NCBI GenBank assembly: GCA_024235035.1
Contig: JACKNE010000015.1
Coordinates: 59,061-123,060, forward strand
DNA from: Gammaproteobacteria bacterium
Lineage (GTDB): Bacteria; Pseudomonadota; Gammaproteobacteria; Competibacterales; Competibacteraceae
Length of the DNA: 64,000 bases
Direction: 5' to 3'
Of this stretch, positions 49,401 through 57,836 are shown piece by piece (within the stretch, counting starts at the first letter, position 1; each line of letters begins with the position of its first letter). Below the pieces are notes generated by a model. The model was not told where the DNA came from and made no database searches. It saw only the letters and a list, made by a program, of their open reading frames with translations. The translations under genes were made by a program, and so were the position numbers.

Positions 49401-50368
49401 GGGCGCTGGTGGTCGGACGTGATTGGGCGGCGATTCAACAGCAATTGCGTGGCCAGGCCCGAGCCGGATTCGCCGCGTTGCCGACCCCCGAGTTCGAGCG
49501 GGAGCGGTTGCGTGACTGGGATTTCGGTGAGCTGCCAGAAGAGGTGAGCTTCGTCCGTAATGGCATTCAGTTGCGCGGCTATTCGGCGTTGGTGGCCGAA
49601 TCCGATGGAACACTCGCTTTGCGGGTGCTGGATTCGCCGGCGCGCGCCGAAATGGCGATGCAGATTGGGTTGCGGCGATTGATCGGTTGGCGACTGGGAT
49701 CAGTGTTCAAGTCGCTGGCGCGCGATTTGCCACAGTTCCAGCGGATGACCCTGCATTATCTCGGACTTGGTACACAGGAACAGTTACGGGAGGATGTGCT
49801 GAACAGCATTCTCGATCGGGCTTTTCTGACCGATGAGCCGTTGCCGCGCGACCGGGCGGCGTTCGAAGCATTATTGGAGCGAGGTAGAACCCGTTTGGCA
49901 GCGGCGCGGGCGGATATCGGCCAGATGGCGGCGGAGATTCTGGCGATGCACCACGAAGTGCGCAGCAGGTTGAGCGGCGAACAGTCGCCGGTCTGGGTCG
50001 AGGCCCTGGCCGATATTCGCGACCAGTTGGCGCACTTGATCTATCCCGGCTTTCTTAGCCAGACGCCACCGGAATGGTTGCCGCAGTTACCGCGCTATCT
50101 GCGGGCTATCGTAGTGCGGTTGCATAAACTTCGGCAAGCTCCGGACAAAGATCGTCAACGATGCGGCGACATCATCCGGTTATGGGAGAACTGTAAGCGA
50201 CAGCGTGAGCGGGATGCCGAACGGGAGCGGTACAATCCGGAATGGGTGCGTTTTCGCTGGTGGCTGGAGGAGTTGCGCGTGTCGCAGTTCGCCCAGGAGT
50301 TGAAGACGCTGATTCCGGTATCGGTCAAACGGTTGGAAGAACAGTGGGAACGAGTCAAGCAGAGATGA
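46487..50368 (+). CDS. hrpA: ATP-dependent RNA helicase HrpA (DEAH family)
   Basis: 1293-residue DEAH-box helicase, implicated in mRNA processing and rescue of stalled ribosomes. Motif I is GETGSGKTTQLPKICLSLG, motif II IIDEAHERSLNIDFLLGYL, motif III ITSATIDPERFSRHF, motif V ATNVAETSLTVPGIRYVIDP and motif VI QRAGRCGR. HA2, OB-fold and the long DUF3418 C-terminal region follow, as in proteobacterial HrpA. The start is ambiguous between GTG 46487 and ATG 46508; the latter has a better-placed purine tract. Divergent from the cold-shock gene. Confidence 0.95.
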   Translation: MEKLLIVMQSRLAECPIGERAMLANRLRGLRRRLREGKPVDRGLEQLAAELDAAVARLAERRARLPIPTFDECLPINVHREAIAAAIHHHPVVVICGETGSGKTTQLPKICLSLGLGAAGLIGHTQPRRLAARSVAARIATELGSTVGGYVGYKVRFSDRVGSETIVKLMTDGILLAETQSDRRLAQYEVLIIDEAHERSLNIDFLLGYLKRLLPRRPDLKLIITSATIDPERFSRHFEHAPIIEVSGRTYPVELCYRPLLAAGEDERDRDLPQAILDAVDEVWQQGPGDILIFLSGEREIRETAENLRKHHPPNTEILPLYARLSAAEQNRVFQPHGRPRIVLATNVAETSLTVPGIRYVIDPGMARISRYSPRGKIQRLPIEKISQASAQQRAGRCGRVMSGTCVRLYSEEDFQSRPAFTDPEILRTHLAAVILQMCALNLGRPEDFPFVDPPDSRQISDGFRLLFELQAVDEQRGITELGRRLAKLPVDPRLGRMLLAAQREGGLREVLIIVAALAIQDPRERPLDKQQAADEKHRRFRDEQSDFLALLKLWDYYHEQVRQRSKNQLRNLCQADFLSFVRMREWHDLHQELLGRVTEMGMRLNEEPAPYDRLHRALLTGLLGHLGLKQEEHAYLGARGRNFYLFPGSGLFKKRPRWVMAAELVETTRLYARTVARIEPAWVEDLAGPLLKRSYAEPHWEKRSAQVTATERVTLYGLPIVAARRVNYGALDPALAREIFIRQALVAGEFHCKAPFFQHNQQLLAELAELETRARRDLVADEETLYGFYDTQIPENIYSGPSFEVWRKPAEREQPRRLFLEREALLTSATTVVDERSFPDHLDLGGLELPLTYRFAPGEIDDGVTLTVPLAAVNQVDSKRLDWLVPGLRAERMAMLLKALPRALRRNFVPVPNYVQALLEAIEPGERSLTGAMAEQLQRMTGVWIPEDAWNPDALPLHLRMRFQIVDSEDRALVVGRDWAAIQQQLRGQARAGFAALPTPEFERERLRDWDFGELPEEVSFVRNGIQLRGYSALVAESDGTLALRVLDSPARAEMAMQIGLRRLIGWRLGSVFKSLARDLPQFQRMTLHYLGLGTQEQLREDVLNSILDRAFLTDEPLPRDRAAFEALLERGRTRLAAARADIGQMAAEILAMHHEVRSRLSGEQSPVWVEALADIRDQLAHLIYPGFLSQTPPEWLPQLPRYLRAIVVRLHKLRQAPDKDRQRCGDIIRLWENCKRQRERDAERERYNPEWVRFRWWLEELRVSQFAQELKTLIPVSVKRLEEQWERVKQR

Positions 50369-50465
50369 CGGCGTCGATGATGAGGAGTTGCGACAGATCG
50401 GAAGGTGATCTGTCGCCGGCAAGAGGTTCGCCATCTTCGAGGCGCTCAGCGTGCCTGGTCTCGTG

Positions 50466-51215
50466 CTACTGGATCCGCTCGATGGTCACCTCGACCACAG
50501 GGTTGCGCCAATCGTAAGTGGATGCGTCAAGCCCACCCGAACCACCGATACCGTGAATGCCAGCATGAATATGGATGTAGCCTTCGCCGTTTGTATTGAT
50601 CCCAACGCCCGTCATGGGGTTATCGTCCGTGGCGCCGAGTGCGCCTATCGTGGTGGCGCTCTCCGCGTTTGCCTCGCTACCGGCATCGTAGGCATTGGCT
50701 TGGATATGGATGCTGTCGCCGATGCCGCGCGGCAGCGGTGCACCGCGCACGGCATAAAAGGCGTCATTGGTCGCCCCCAGCATGGCCGCGGCGCTAAGGT
50801 ACCTGGCATCGCGCGATGCGCCGATAGTAATGGAATTGGACTCGCCGGGGAGCAAGACCGGTGGTGTGCGGTTGGTTGGTAACGCTTCCGCTTCCCAGAC
50901 GCCGGCTGAGGCAGCGACCTGATCGCGTAGGAGGGACGGAACGCCAGTTTCAGCCATCGTGGCCAGCGCGAAATAATAGTCGTAGCCAGCATCGCCTACC
51001 GCTGGGGCTGGCCCTAACTCGAAGAGTCGGAACTCGTCGGTGTGGGTTGCGATCATCGACGGTGCGACGGGTTGGCCCAGGGTGGCATTCGTGATCGTGA
51101 CCCGGTACATGCGCTCAGCCCGGCCACGATCTGCCATGGCCGCGGGTGTTAAGGCAATGGTGCTAGCGGCAAGGACGGTGACTAGCAAAGCGACTTTCGA
51201 AACGGATGTTTTCAT
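50466..51215 (-). CDS. Exported spondin-domain-like protein
   Basis: 249 residues with a clear signal peptide (KVALLVTVLAASTIALTPAA, cleavage near AMADR) and AAGGAG before the ATG. The mature part starts ERMYRVTITNATLGQPVAPS and contains HTDEFRLFELGPAPAVGD, GESNSITIGASRDARYLSAA and MLGATNDAFYAVRGAPLPRG. This is the arrangement of bacterial proteins annotated with a spondin N domain. Secreted or periplasmic; function unknown, possibly adhesion or matrix binding by analogy. Stands alone, convergent with hrpA. Confidence 0.75.
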   Translation of the reverse strand: MKTSVSKVALLVTVLAASTIALTPAAMADRGRAERMYRVTITNATLGQPVAPSMIATHTDEFRLFELGPAPAVGDAGYDYYFALATMAETGVPSLLRDQVAASAGVWEAEALPTNRTPPVLLPGESNSITIGASRDARYLSAAAMLGATNDAFYAVRGAPLPRGIGDSIHIQANAYDAGSEANAESATTIGALGATDDNPMTGVGINTNGEGYIHIHAGIHGIGGSGGLDASTYDWRNPVVEVTIERIQ

Positions 51216-51575
51216 GTGAGGACTCCTTACGCATGAATATTCGCGGGTGTATTGGGTAGCTCAGCCAAGATCCCACCTTGCCAGCGAGTTATCACGCCCG
51301 TATCACATGAGCTTCACGATTCCATTACACCCTCTGGGTTAGTTGCCTGTTCAGATGGAGGTTCGCATCAGAGCAGCGCCAGCCGGCCATGGCGCCTGAA
51401 CACCTACTTTTTTTGATAGTTTAAATGGAGCATCATAATGAATGGCCAATCTCGAAATGCGGCGCGGTGAATGATTTGCGGCGACAAGGTGTCGCGTTGC
51501 CAACGACGTTTCGATGATCCTGGATCGCCGAGGAATCGGACATTGCGTGATGGTGAATCACTGGGAGAAACCGCC
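51216..51575. other. Intergenic region upstream of the spondin-like gene
   Basis: 360 bp containing the promoter of the spondin-like gene on the minus strand and of the small gene at 51576 on the plus strand. The only structure I notice is a short GGCGC/GCGCC-type inverted repeat near 51370-51400 followed by a T-run, possibly a weak terminator. No coding frame is convincing. Confidence 0.4.
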
Positions 51576-51773
51576 ATGTTGAAACCACTCGTTCCCGAAG
51601 GCGAAGCGCTGCGGCGAGCTTTTCAATGGCTTGCCGAGCAAGGATATTGCACGCTCAAGACGGTCGAAAAAGCGAGCTTGCTGTTCGATCTGACCCCGCG
51701 TGACGAAGAGTTTTTACTGCAACAGTTTGTTTACCACCGAGGCGCGGCCAGTGGCATTGCTGAGTCAGGGTAA
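51576..51773 (+). CDS. Small hypothetical protein
   Basis: 65 residues starting MLKPLVPEGEALRRAFQWLA, with GGGAGAA nine bases upstream of the ATG. The body (EQGYCTLKTVEKASLLFDLT, PRDEEFLLQQF) looks helical and soluble, with no motif I recognise. Its stop overlaps the 3' end of the convergent nudix gene by 9 bp. The good ribosome-binding site and sensible composition support a real gene; the family is unknown. Confidence 0.6.
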   Translation: MLKPLVPEGEALRRAFQWLAEQGYCTLKTVEKASLLFDLTPRDEEFLLQQFVYHRGAASGIAESG

Positions 51774-52388
51774 TAACGGGTTTCCAGTCAATCGCCGGGC
51801 GAAGTTGACCAGCATCGCGGCGGTCGCACCCCAGATGAAGCGGTTTTCATAGGGAATCACGTAGTACTGCCGCTGCTGGCCCTTATAGAGCATGCTGCGC
51901 CGCTCGTGATGGTGGGGATCAAGGATGAATTCAAGTGGCACCTCAAACGCTTCGGCAACTTCGAAAGCATCCAAGGCGAGTTCGAACGGCGGTGTCACGA
52001 AGCCTACCACTGGCGTCACCAGGAACCCGGTCACAGTCTGATACAAGTCGAGAAAGCCAGCGATTTCGACGACATGCCGACGGTGTAGACCGATCTCCTC
52101 TTCGGCCTCACGCAGCGCTGTTTCCACCGGATCGACATCATTTTCCTCGGTCCGGCCACCGGGAAAGCTGATCTGCCCTGCATGATGTTCCAGATGGTCA
52201 GTGCGCTGCGTGAGCAGTACGGTATAGCCTCCAGTGCGTTCCACCAGTGGCACTAGCACCGCCGCCGAGGTCAGCGCCTGTTCTTCGCGGGCCATGCCGG
52301 CTACCGCATGGTCGCCGGTGATGGTTTCTACCTGATGTGTGGAATGCAGGCAGCGGCGGACCCGATCACGCATCTGCGCGTGAATCAC
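51765..52388 (-). CDS. NUDIX hydrolase, probable coenzyme A pyrophosphatase
   Basis: 207-residue nudix protein. The nudix box runs GGRTEENDVDPVETALREAE then EEIGL, and the preceding LLTQRTDHLEHHAGQISFPG is the extra motif typical of the CoA pyrophosphatase (NudL/YeaB) subgroup. It probably hydrolyses CoA or related nucleotides. The GTG start overlaps the tatD stop in a GTGA arrangement, which fixes the start and shows translational coupling. Last gene of the holB-pilZ-tatD-nudix unit. Confidence 0.88.
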   Translation of the reverse strand: MIHAQMRDRVRRCLHSTHQVETITGDHAVAGMAREEQALTSAAVLVPLVERTGGYTVLLTQRTDHLEHHAGQISFPGGRTEENDVDPVETALREAEEEIGLHRRHVVEIAGFLDLYQTVTGFLVTPVVGFVTPPFELALDAFEVAEAFEVPLEFILDPHHHERRSMLYKGQQRQYYVIPYENRFIWGATAAMLVNFARRLTGNPLLP

Positions 52389-53170
52389 GTTGCCCTCACG
52401 TCGATGCCGAACAGCCGGCTATAGTTGGTCATCGTTACCGTAGCCACCTCCTCGAAAGATTCGCCGCGCAGGCCAGCGACGAATTCCGCTACATGCCGGA
52501 CCCAGGCTGGGTGGTTGGGCTTGCCGCGATGTGGAACCGGAGCCAGATAGGGTGAATCGGTTTCCACCAATAGGCGATCCGCCGGTAGCCGACGCGCGGT
52601 CTCTTGAATCTGTTGGGCATTCTTGAAGGTAACGATGCCAGAAAACGAGATATAGAAATTCAATTCCAATGCCCGCGCCGCCATGTCCCAATCCTCGGTG
52701 AAGCAGTGCAGGACGCCGCCCACTTCAGCCGCACCTTCCTCCGCCAGAATCCGCAGGGTGTCTTCGCGAGCATCACGCGTATGGACGATCAGTGGTTTAC
52801 CCAATTCACGAGCAGCAGCAATATGGCGACGGAACCATGCCTGTTGCCGGGCGCTGTTATCGCGACCGTAGTAGTAATCCAGCCCGGTTTCACCGATGGC
52901 GACCACCCGTGATTCACGACCCAGCGTCGTCAACGTCGTCACGGTTGGAGCCTGGCCGCTATCTTCACTGGGGTGAACTCCGACCGACAGGGCAATTTGT
53001 GGATACGGTTCGGTCAGTCGAGCCAACGCTGGCCAGCTTTCCAGATCCGTGGCGACACTGAGCAGGCGTGTGACCCCATTCGCCATGGCGACTTCCAGCA
53101 CGCCGGCCAAGCTGCCGCCAAACCGGGCGAGATCGAGGCGATCCAGATGGCAATGAGAATCAACCAGCAT
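52385..53170 (-). CDS. TatD-family metal-dependent hydrolase/DNase
   Basis: 261-residue TIM-barrel hydrolase. Metal ligands are visible in VDSHCHLDRLD, GETGLDYYYG, LIVHTRDARED, VLHCFTEDW and LVETDSPYLAP. The family includes 3'-5' exonucleases such as TatD/YcfH. The ATG at 53170 gives the conserved N-terminus; the frame is open to 53389 through pilZ, which is rejected. In Pseudomonas the order holB-pilZ-tatD is the same, so this is the YcfH-type member of the holB operon. Confidence 0.92.
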   Translation of the reverse strand: MLVDSHCHLDRLDLARFGGSLAGVLEVAMANGVTRLLSVATDLESWPALARLTEPYPQIALSVGVHPSEDSGQAPTVTTLTTLGRESRVVAIGETGLDYYYGRDNSARQQAWFRRHIAAARELGKPLIVHTRDAREDTLRILAEEGAAEVGGVLHCFTEDWDMAARALELNFYISFSGIVTFKNAQQIQETARRLPADRLLVETDSPYLAPVPHRGKPNHPAWVRHVAEFVAGLRGESFEEVATVTMTNYSRLFGIDVRAT

Positions 53171-53201
53171 GACACTGATACCGTCTACGTATTTATATGT
53201 G

Positions 53202-53546
53202 CTACATGGTGTTGGTCGGTTGCTCGGCTCGGGTATAGCCGCCCAGCAGCGCCTCGACTTTTTTCTGGAGTCGAGTGCCGTCGGCGCCGCCGAACTGAAT
53301 ACCGACCCCCATTTGCCGACCCCCCGGCGTCGTCCGGTAATTGATCCAGATAACCTTGCCAGTAATGGCAAACCGTTCCGGATCTTCAAGCAGGGTCAGC
53401 AGCAAAAAGACCTCGTCACCAAGTTCGAAGGTTTTCTCGGTCGGGATAAACATCCCGCCACCCTTGATGAAGGGCATGAAATTGGCGTGCAGCATCGCCT
53501 TGTCTTTAATCGCAAGGGAAATGACGCCTTGTCGTGGACCTGCCAT
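53202..53546 (-). CDS. pilZ: Type IV pilus PilZ-domain protein
   Basis: 114-residue protein resembling the founding PilZ of Pseudomonas (needed for type IV pilus assembly). The core reads FMPFIKGGGMFIPTEKTFEL followed by GKVIWINYRT and GRQMGVGIQF. The RxxxR motif that binds c-di-GMP is not seen, as in the founding member. It lies between holB and tatD, an arrangement known from other gammaproteobacteria. No pilus structural genes occur in the window. Confidence 0.9.
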   Translation of the reverse strand: MAGPRQGVISLAIKDKAMLHANFMPFIKGGGMFIPTEKTFELGDEVFLLLTLLEDPERFAITGKVIWINYRTTPGGRQMGVGIQFGGADGTRLQKKVEALLGGYTRAEQPTNTM

Positions 53547-53570
53547 GGACTTAGCCTTGTATGAGCATGT

Positions 53571-54605
53571 TTACAAAGCACCCGATGGGTGACCCCCCGT
53601 GTCGTCGCTGAGAAAGACTTCCAGCAACAATTGCGCATTGACCTGAGTCGTTGTGCAGAGCGCATGTAATTGAATCGCTGCATCCAGACGCTCGAACAGA
53701 GTGCGTAGGGATTTTCTAGCAACCCAGCCTTGCAACACGAGGCGCAGATCGGAGTTACCCAGGCGGGGAGAATCAGGATTCATCTTAAGCCGAATTAGAT
53801 CGGTATGCCAACCGATCAGCCAGCGCAAATTCTCGGCCAGATCGCCTTTTATCCAGTTTTCCGCTGCTTGGATCGGATCGAGTTGGCCCGTCATGATCCG
53901 TTCATAGCTGTCAACCAGCAACTGGCGGCGACGCCAACGTTCGGTGTCTGCGTAAGTCAATGCCGTCAGTGGCGCACCGCCAGCGACTTCGAGCAACACG
54001 CTCGGCGATAATCCATCCGGTAATTGCGCCGCCAGCCAGGGAATAACCACCTCGGTTGGGGGTAGTTTGAAGCGCATCATCTGACAACGGCTGCGCACAG
54101 TGGCAGGCAATCGCGCGGGCTGGGAAGTGACCAGCAATAGCAGACTATCTCCAGGGGGCTCTTCCAATGTTTTCAACAGACTGTTGGCTGCATTGACATG
54201 CAATCGATCCGCGGGTTCCAGTAGAACGATCTTATAACCACCATGTTGAGCAGTGTAACTGAGAAAGACACAAAAATCACGGACTTGATCGATTTTGATA
54301 ACTTTGCTCTTCTTTTCGAGCGAATCGTTCTCGGTGTTTTTATACGCTTCTTCTGGGCAAATCTCGCGGTAGTCAGGATGACTGCCGGCTTGGAACAGGC
54401 GGCAAGCCTGGCATTGGCCGCAGGCGTCACCTTCGCTATCTGGCGATGCGCATAGTAACCCGCGCGCCAAGCGGCGGGCAAAGAGACCTTTACCCAGCCC
54501 TACTTGCCCGGTCAACAACAGGGCGTGCGGTAGACCTCCAGCAACCCGACGCTGTTGGAGTTGTCGCCATTGCTCATCGTGCCAAGGCAGTCGTTCATTG
54601 TGCAT
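53571..54605 (-). CDS. holB: DNA polymerase III subunit delta'
   Basis: Clamp-loader subunit, 344 residues. An AAA+ domain has GQVGLGKGLFARRLARG, the zinc-binding cysteines in ACGQCQACRLFQAGSHPD, EPADRLHVNAANSLLKTLEE and LLLVTSQPARLPATVRSRCQ (SRC motif). The C-terminal domain is typical. The partner tmk, usually directly upstream, is missing; instead a 262-bp gap and a PEP-CTERM gene precede it. holB heads a unit with pilZ, tatD and the nudix gene. Confidence 0.92.
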   Translation of the reverse strand: MHNERLPWHDEQWRQLQQRRVAGGLPHALLLTGQVGLGKGLFARRLARGLLCASPDSEGDACGQCQACRLFQAGSHPDYREICPEEAYKNTENDSLEKKSKVIKIDQVRDFCVFLSYTAQHGGYKIVLLEPADRLHVNAANSLLKTLEEPPGDSLLLLVTSQPARLPATVRSRCQMMRFKLPPTEVVIPWLAAQLPDGLSPSVLLEVAGGAPLTALTYADTERWRRRQLLVDSYERIMTGQLDPIQAAENWIKGDLAENLRWLIGWHTDLIRLKMNPDSPRLGNSDLRLVLQGWVARKSLRTLFERLDAAIQLHALCTTTQVNAQLLLEVFLSDDTGGHPSGAL

Positions 54606-54823
54606 CGTTATCTATCGAGAAATGGTGTCAGTTGGCAAACGGCGTCGGACGTTTTTGCCGCACTGCCGCTGCGGGGTATCGTCCGATAAGCAGCATGGCG
54701 GCATTCCAGATCGCCAGGGAATCCAATCCATCAGCGACGCTGTGATCGTGACCATAGTTTAATCCTTGGATCGCCTGGTGATCATCGGCAAACTGTAGTC
54801 CCGATAGTTCCTGATGCCAGTAC

Positions 54824-54865
54824 AAGCGACATCATGCCAACCTCGGCTACGGCATGATGTCGCTT
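54824..54865 (-). terminator. Perfect 15-bp stem-loop after the PEP-CTERM gene
   Basis: AAGCGACATCATGCC (54824-54838) and its exact complement GGCATGATGTCGCTT (54851-54865) are separated by 12 bases. It starts 2 bp after the PEP-CTERM gene stop codon. No T-run follows on either strand, so it is terminator-like or an mRNA-stabilising hairpin rather than a textbook intrinsic terminator. Confidence 0.6.
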
Positions 54866-54867
54866 CG

Positions 54868-55620
54868 TCAAACACGATGAAGCATATCTCGACGCCTGAC
54901 TGCGATCCCCCAGAGTCCCAATCCTGCTAGCAACAAACTGGAAGGTTCGGGGACAGCCTGCGTTGCTACGGTTTCTAGTTGAAAATTGACCGTAGCTAGC
55001 TGTGAAGCCATCCCACCGAAATCGCTGGTCGTCACGGAGAACAGCGCCAGTTCCAGAGTGGCCGACATTCCTGTCGCTAGAGCGAAGGTTCGCTCGATCG
55101 TCTGCTGGAGGCCGCCGATCCCCGGAAATGCAAAATTTTCCATTAGCAGGATGTCGTTATTGCTGTTGGCGATCGAAAAAAACAGTTCTGTCAGCGTAGT
55201 GGCGTTCGCACCTGCGCTAGTGGCGATATTTTCGAAATCCAGAATCAGCCGTGTGGCGCCGGTAAGGGTTGTGAAATTCCCGGAGAACTGAGCCGTCGCA
55301 TCGGCGCTGGCGAACTGATCGATACCTAACAGATCCATTGCGATCTCCGTGGTCGTGATCAGACTTCCCGCATCGGCAGCGCCAGCGAAGGCGAAAGCGA
55401 TACTGCCAGAGTCGGATATGGCGAGCGATTCGCCACTGAAAGGCAGATTTGCCGGTGGGTTGGATTCGGCAAAATTGTTCATCAGCAGGGCGCTGTTCGC
55501 ACGATCATCGAGATTCACGCCACCGACCAGATTGATCAGGGTGTTATCGAAGGAAAGGGGCAACGCCCAGGCAGTGGGTGCAAGCAATGCAAGCACCGGA
55601 ATCAAAAGATACGTTTTCAT
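54868..55620 (-). CDS. PEP-CTERM sorting-domain exported protein
   Basis: 250 residues: signal peptide (MKTYLLIPVLALLAPTAWA), a Ser/Thr/Ala-rich beta-type body (FSGESLAISDSGSIAFAFAG), and a C-terminal PEP-CTERM tail: the motif VPEPSSLLLAGLGLWGIAV and a basic RRR end. Such proteins are recognised and cleaved by an exosortase (EpsH/XrtA) and tied to exopolysaccharide production. No exosortase or EPS gene is in the window. GGGGAAA precedes the ATG. It is followed by a perfect stem-loop. It has no recognisable functional domain in its body. Confidence 0.88.
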   Translation of the reverse strand: MKTYLLIPVLALLAPTAWALPLSFDNTLINLVGGVNLDDRANSALLMNNFAESNPPANLPFSGESLAISDSGSIAFAFAGAADAGSLITTTEIAMDLLGIDQFASADATAQFSGNFTTLTGATRLILDFENIATSAGANATTLTELFFSIANSNNDILLMENFAFPGIGGLQQTIERTFALATGMSATLELALFSVTTSDFGGMASQLATVNFQLETVATQAVPEPSSLLLAGLGLWGIAVRRRDMLHRV

Positions 55621-55716
55621 ACTTTTCCCCAAAAGTGTGTTCAGCTATCGATGCACGAGGGTGTGAGGGGCGATGCCCCTCGAAATAGAAACGCCGTATA
55701 TCGACCGTGGCGGCGA

Positions 55717-57303
55717 TTACTCAGCCAGAAGCACTACGCCCCCGCTTTCTTCATTCGGGTCGATGTGGCGGCTGTCGCGGCCAGAATGAGCGTTGGCCAC
55801 ATAGGGGAAAGTTTCTCGATAAGGTACATCGTTGGTGTTGACGCCATCACCGATGCGGTTATGAGGAAAACCGGAGAATGAGACGCCATTCTCATTGGGC
55901 GCCAGAACGCCGGCGATCACCCGAGCGGCGATATCCACGACGTCGTCCGAAACTCGGCGCCCATTGGGGAAACCAGCTGGATCACCGCCGAGCAGCCCCA
56001 GTCGGCTGCGATTTGCCGCGGGTGTCGCGGTGATGCCAGTGTTCAGGCGCAGCAAATCGGCGACGGGGCCTGGCGGTGTGCCGGTAGCGGCAATCGGTGG
56101 CAGATATTGAACCAAGGGTAGTAAATCGACCCGCGGTGGTGTTGGAACCGGCAGGGTGCCCGGACCGAAACTGGTTTCATAGACAGCATTCAGCACCCGC
56201 GCCAGTACCGGATCCAGGGCGAAATCGGCGAATTTGGCATCGCTCTTGGGTTGACTCATGCTGAATTCGTCCTTGAAGCCGGTGCCGATGATCAGTTCGT
56301 TGAACAGCGGATTGGCCATGCGTTGAATTTGGATCAGGCTGCTGGATAGCAGCGACGGACCGCCAGGCTGACTGGAAAGAACCTTGACCTTTGGCCGCAA
56401 TGTGGCGCCCCAGGCGCCGATCGTGGCTTTCGGGTCATTGGGACCGTGTAACTGTCCATCCTGAGTCAGCAGGCTGATCGGTACCTCAATGGCGATGGTG
56501 TTTACATTGAATCCGGACACATCGTCAGGTGCGAAATTCGTGGTGTCGTCGCCATCCTGAGTATCGCTGAGAACGCCTGGAACACCGGTATCGAAGGCTT
56601 CGGGGCGGAAATTCAGCGAGTCGAAGGTGGCGCCCAGATCGATCCAGAAGGGATCGTCCATGGTGCCGGCAAAAACCTTGATGCCGTTATCCAGGTCATA
56701 AATGCCTTGTTGCACCAGGCTCGAATAGTTGGGCATGGTGCGCGGTCCGGCATTGGTCGGCACTTTGTAAAGCGTCCGCCCACCATGGAGCATGGTGCGT
56801 TGTCCACCCTTCACCATCGTAGCCGTATACGTTTGACGCAGACTCAGACCTTCAGAACCCGCGCCATCCAGCGCGGTGATCGCGGGTGGCACGATCAGCG
56901 TACCTGGTGGTATCGGGGCGGGCGAGTTCGCCGGTGCGGAGATGCCGTTTCCCGCACCCACAGCGACGGTAAAGACATTCGGCAAGCGGATTTCGGTGTT
57001 GAAGCGAAATTCGAAGGCGATGTCTTCGACAGCATCCTGATTGTTGTCGATCTTGATGGTGTAGAGGATTTCCGGATCGAAGGGAAAATAGGTGGGCCCG
57101 TTGGAAGGCTCCAGGAGTGGATCTACGTCCAGGATCAAGGTGACCTTAGTTGGGTCATCATAGCTGACGAAGGCATAGAAATCGGTGATATCCGCCTTGT
57201 GATCCAGCGCCGTAAGCGGCGCTTCACGGTGATTGGCCGCTTGCAGGGGTGAGGACAAAGCCATCGCCGTGATCAGCGCGGAAACAGGACATAGGTATTT
57301 CAT
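55717..57303 (-). CDS. DUF4331 exported protein
   Basis: 528 residues with a signal peptide (MKYLCPVSALITAMALSSPL, cleavage near LQAANHREAP). The mature N-terminus ANHREAPLTALDHKADITDF and the stretch FYAFVSYDDPTKVTLILDVD are hallmarks of DUF4331, followed by ILYTIKIDNNQDAVEDIAFE. The function of this family is unknown; members are secreted or periplasmic. It lies 96 bp upstream of the PEP-CTERM gene in the same direction, and the two could be co-transcribed. The C-terminus ends in an acidic DPNEESGGVVLLAE. Confidence 0.85.
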   Translation of the reverse strand: MKYLCPVSALITAMALSSPLQAANHREAPLTALDHKADITDFYAFVSYDDPTKVTLILDVDPLLEPSNGPTYFPFDPEILYTIKIDNNQDAVEDIAFEFRFNTEIRLPNVFTVAVGAGNGISAPANSPAPIPPGTLIVPPAITALDGAGSEGLSLRQTYTATMVKGGQRTMLHGGRTLYKVPTNAGPRTMPNYSSLVQQGIYDLDNGIKVFAGTMDDPFWIDLGATFDSLNFRPEAFDTGVPGVLSDTQDGDDTTNFAPDDVSGFNVNTIAIEVPISLLTQDGQLHGPNDPKATIGAWGATLRPKVKVLSSQPGGPSLLSSSLIQIQRMANPLFNELIIGTGFKDEFSMSQPKSDAKFADFALDPVLARVLNAVYETSFGPGTLPVPTPPRVDLLPLVQYLPPIAATGTPPGPVADLLRLNTGITATPAANRSRLGLLGGDPAGFPNGRRVSDDVVDIAARVIAGVLAPNENGVSFSGFPHNRIGDGVNTNDVPYRETFPYVANAHSGRDSRHIDPNEESGGVVLLAE

Positions 57304-57449
57304 GAGATACACGCTCTCTTGGGTAGCATGCCGAATGGCACTTACCTCCTATGCGAAGCTGGAAAGCGTGTGGATGCAATGGAGAGAGAAATTTCTTAAA
57401 ATTGGTTTTTGCGCAACCTCCCGGTTTCGAGCGCTTACCCACCTTCAAT

Positions 57450-57836
57450 CTAGTAACTGTACCCCTGTTCGGTTAAAAACAACTGCCGATGACGGGCGAA
57501 ATCCTCTTCACAGGTACGCAGACTGACCAGCGTGTAGAATCGCGCTCGCCGCCCATCCTTCTTGAGCCGCAGCACCCGTCCCAACCGCTGCGCCTCCTCC
57601 TGCCGTGAACCATATTTTCCGGATACTTGAATCAGCACATCCGCGTCGGGTAGGTCCACTGCGAAATTGCCGACCCGTGATAACACCAGTCCGGGAACCG
57701 TCCGCTCGCGAAACCCCTGATACAGCCGCTCTCGTTCCAGTTGTGGCGTCTTGCCGGTCAGCAGCGGAAATCCGGTATCCGCCGCTAGTGCTCCCAATTG
57801 GCTGAGGTATTCGCCAATCACCAATCGTGGGGTATA
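57450..57836 (-). pseudogene. Remnant of an XPB/ERCC3-type DNA helicase (C-terminal fragment)
   Basis: The translated minus strand reads RLVIGEYLSQLGALAADTGF, then TGKTPQLERERLYQGF, VPGLVLSRVGNFAVDLPDAD, VLIQVSGKYGSRQEEAQRLG, RVLRLKKDGRRARFYTLVS and CEEDFARHRQLFLTEQGYSY. This is the C-terminal helicase part (motifs IV-VI) of bacterial XPB-like repair helicases, normally about 550 residues. The similarity stops abruptly near 57836 and an in-frame stop lies at about 57850, so motifs I-III and the N-terminus are gone. This looks like a truncated gene left by a deletion or rearrangement. Motif VI residues remain, but the fragment cannot be an active helicase. Confidence 0.82.

Noticed and set aside
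54628..54825. 65-codon minus-strand frame upstream of holB
   Set aside because: It reads as protein-like (NYGHDHSVADGLDSLAIW), but I cannot place it in a family; mentioned under findings as possible remnant only.
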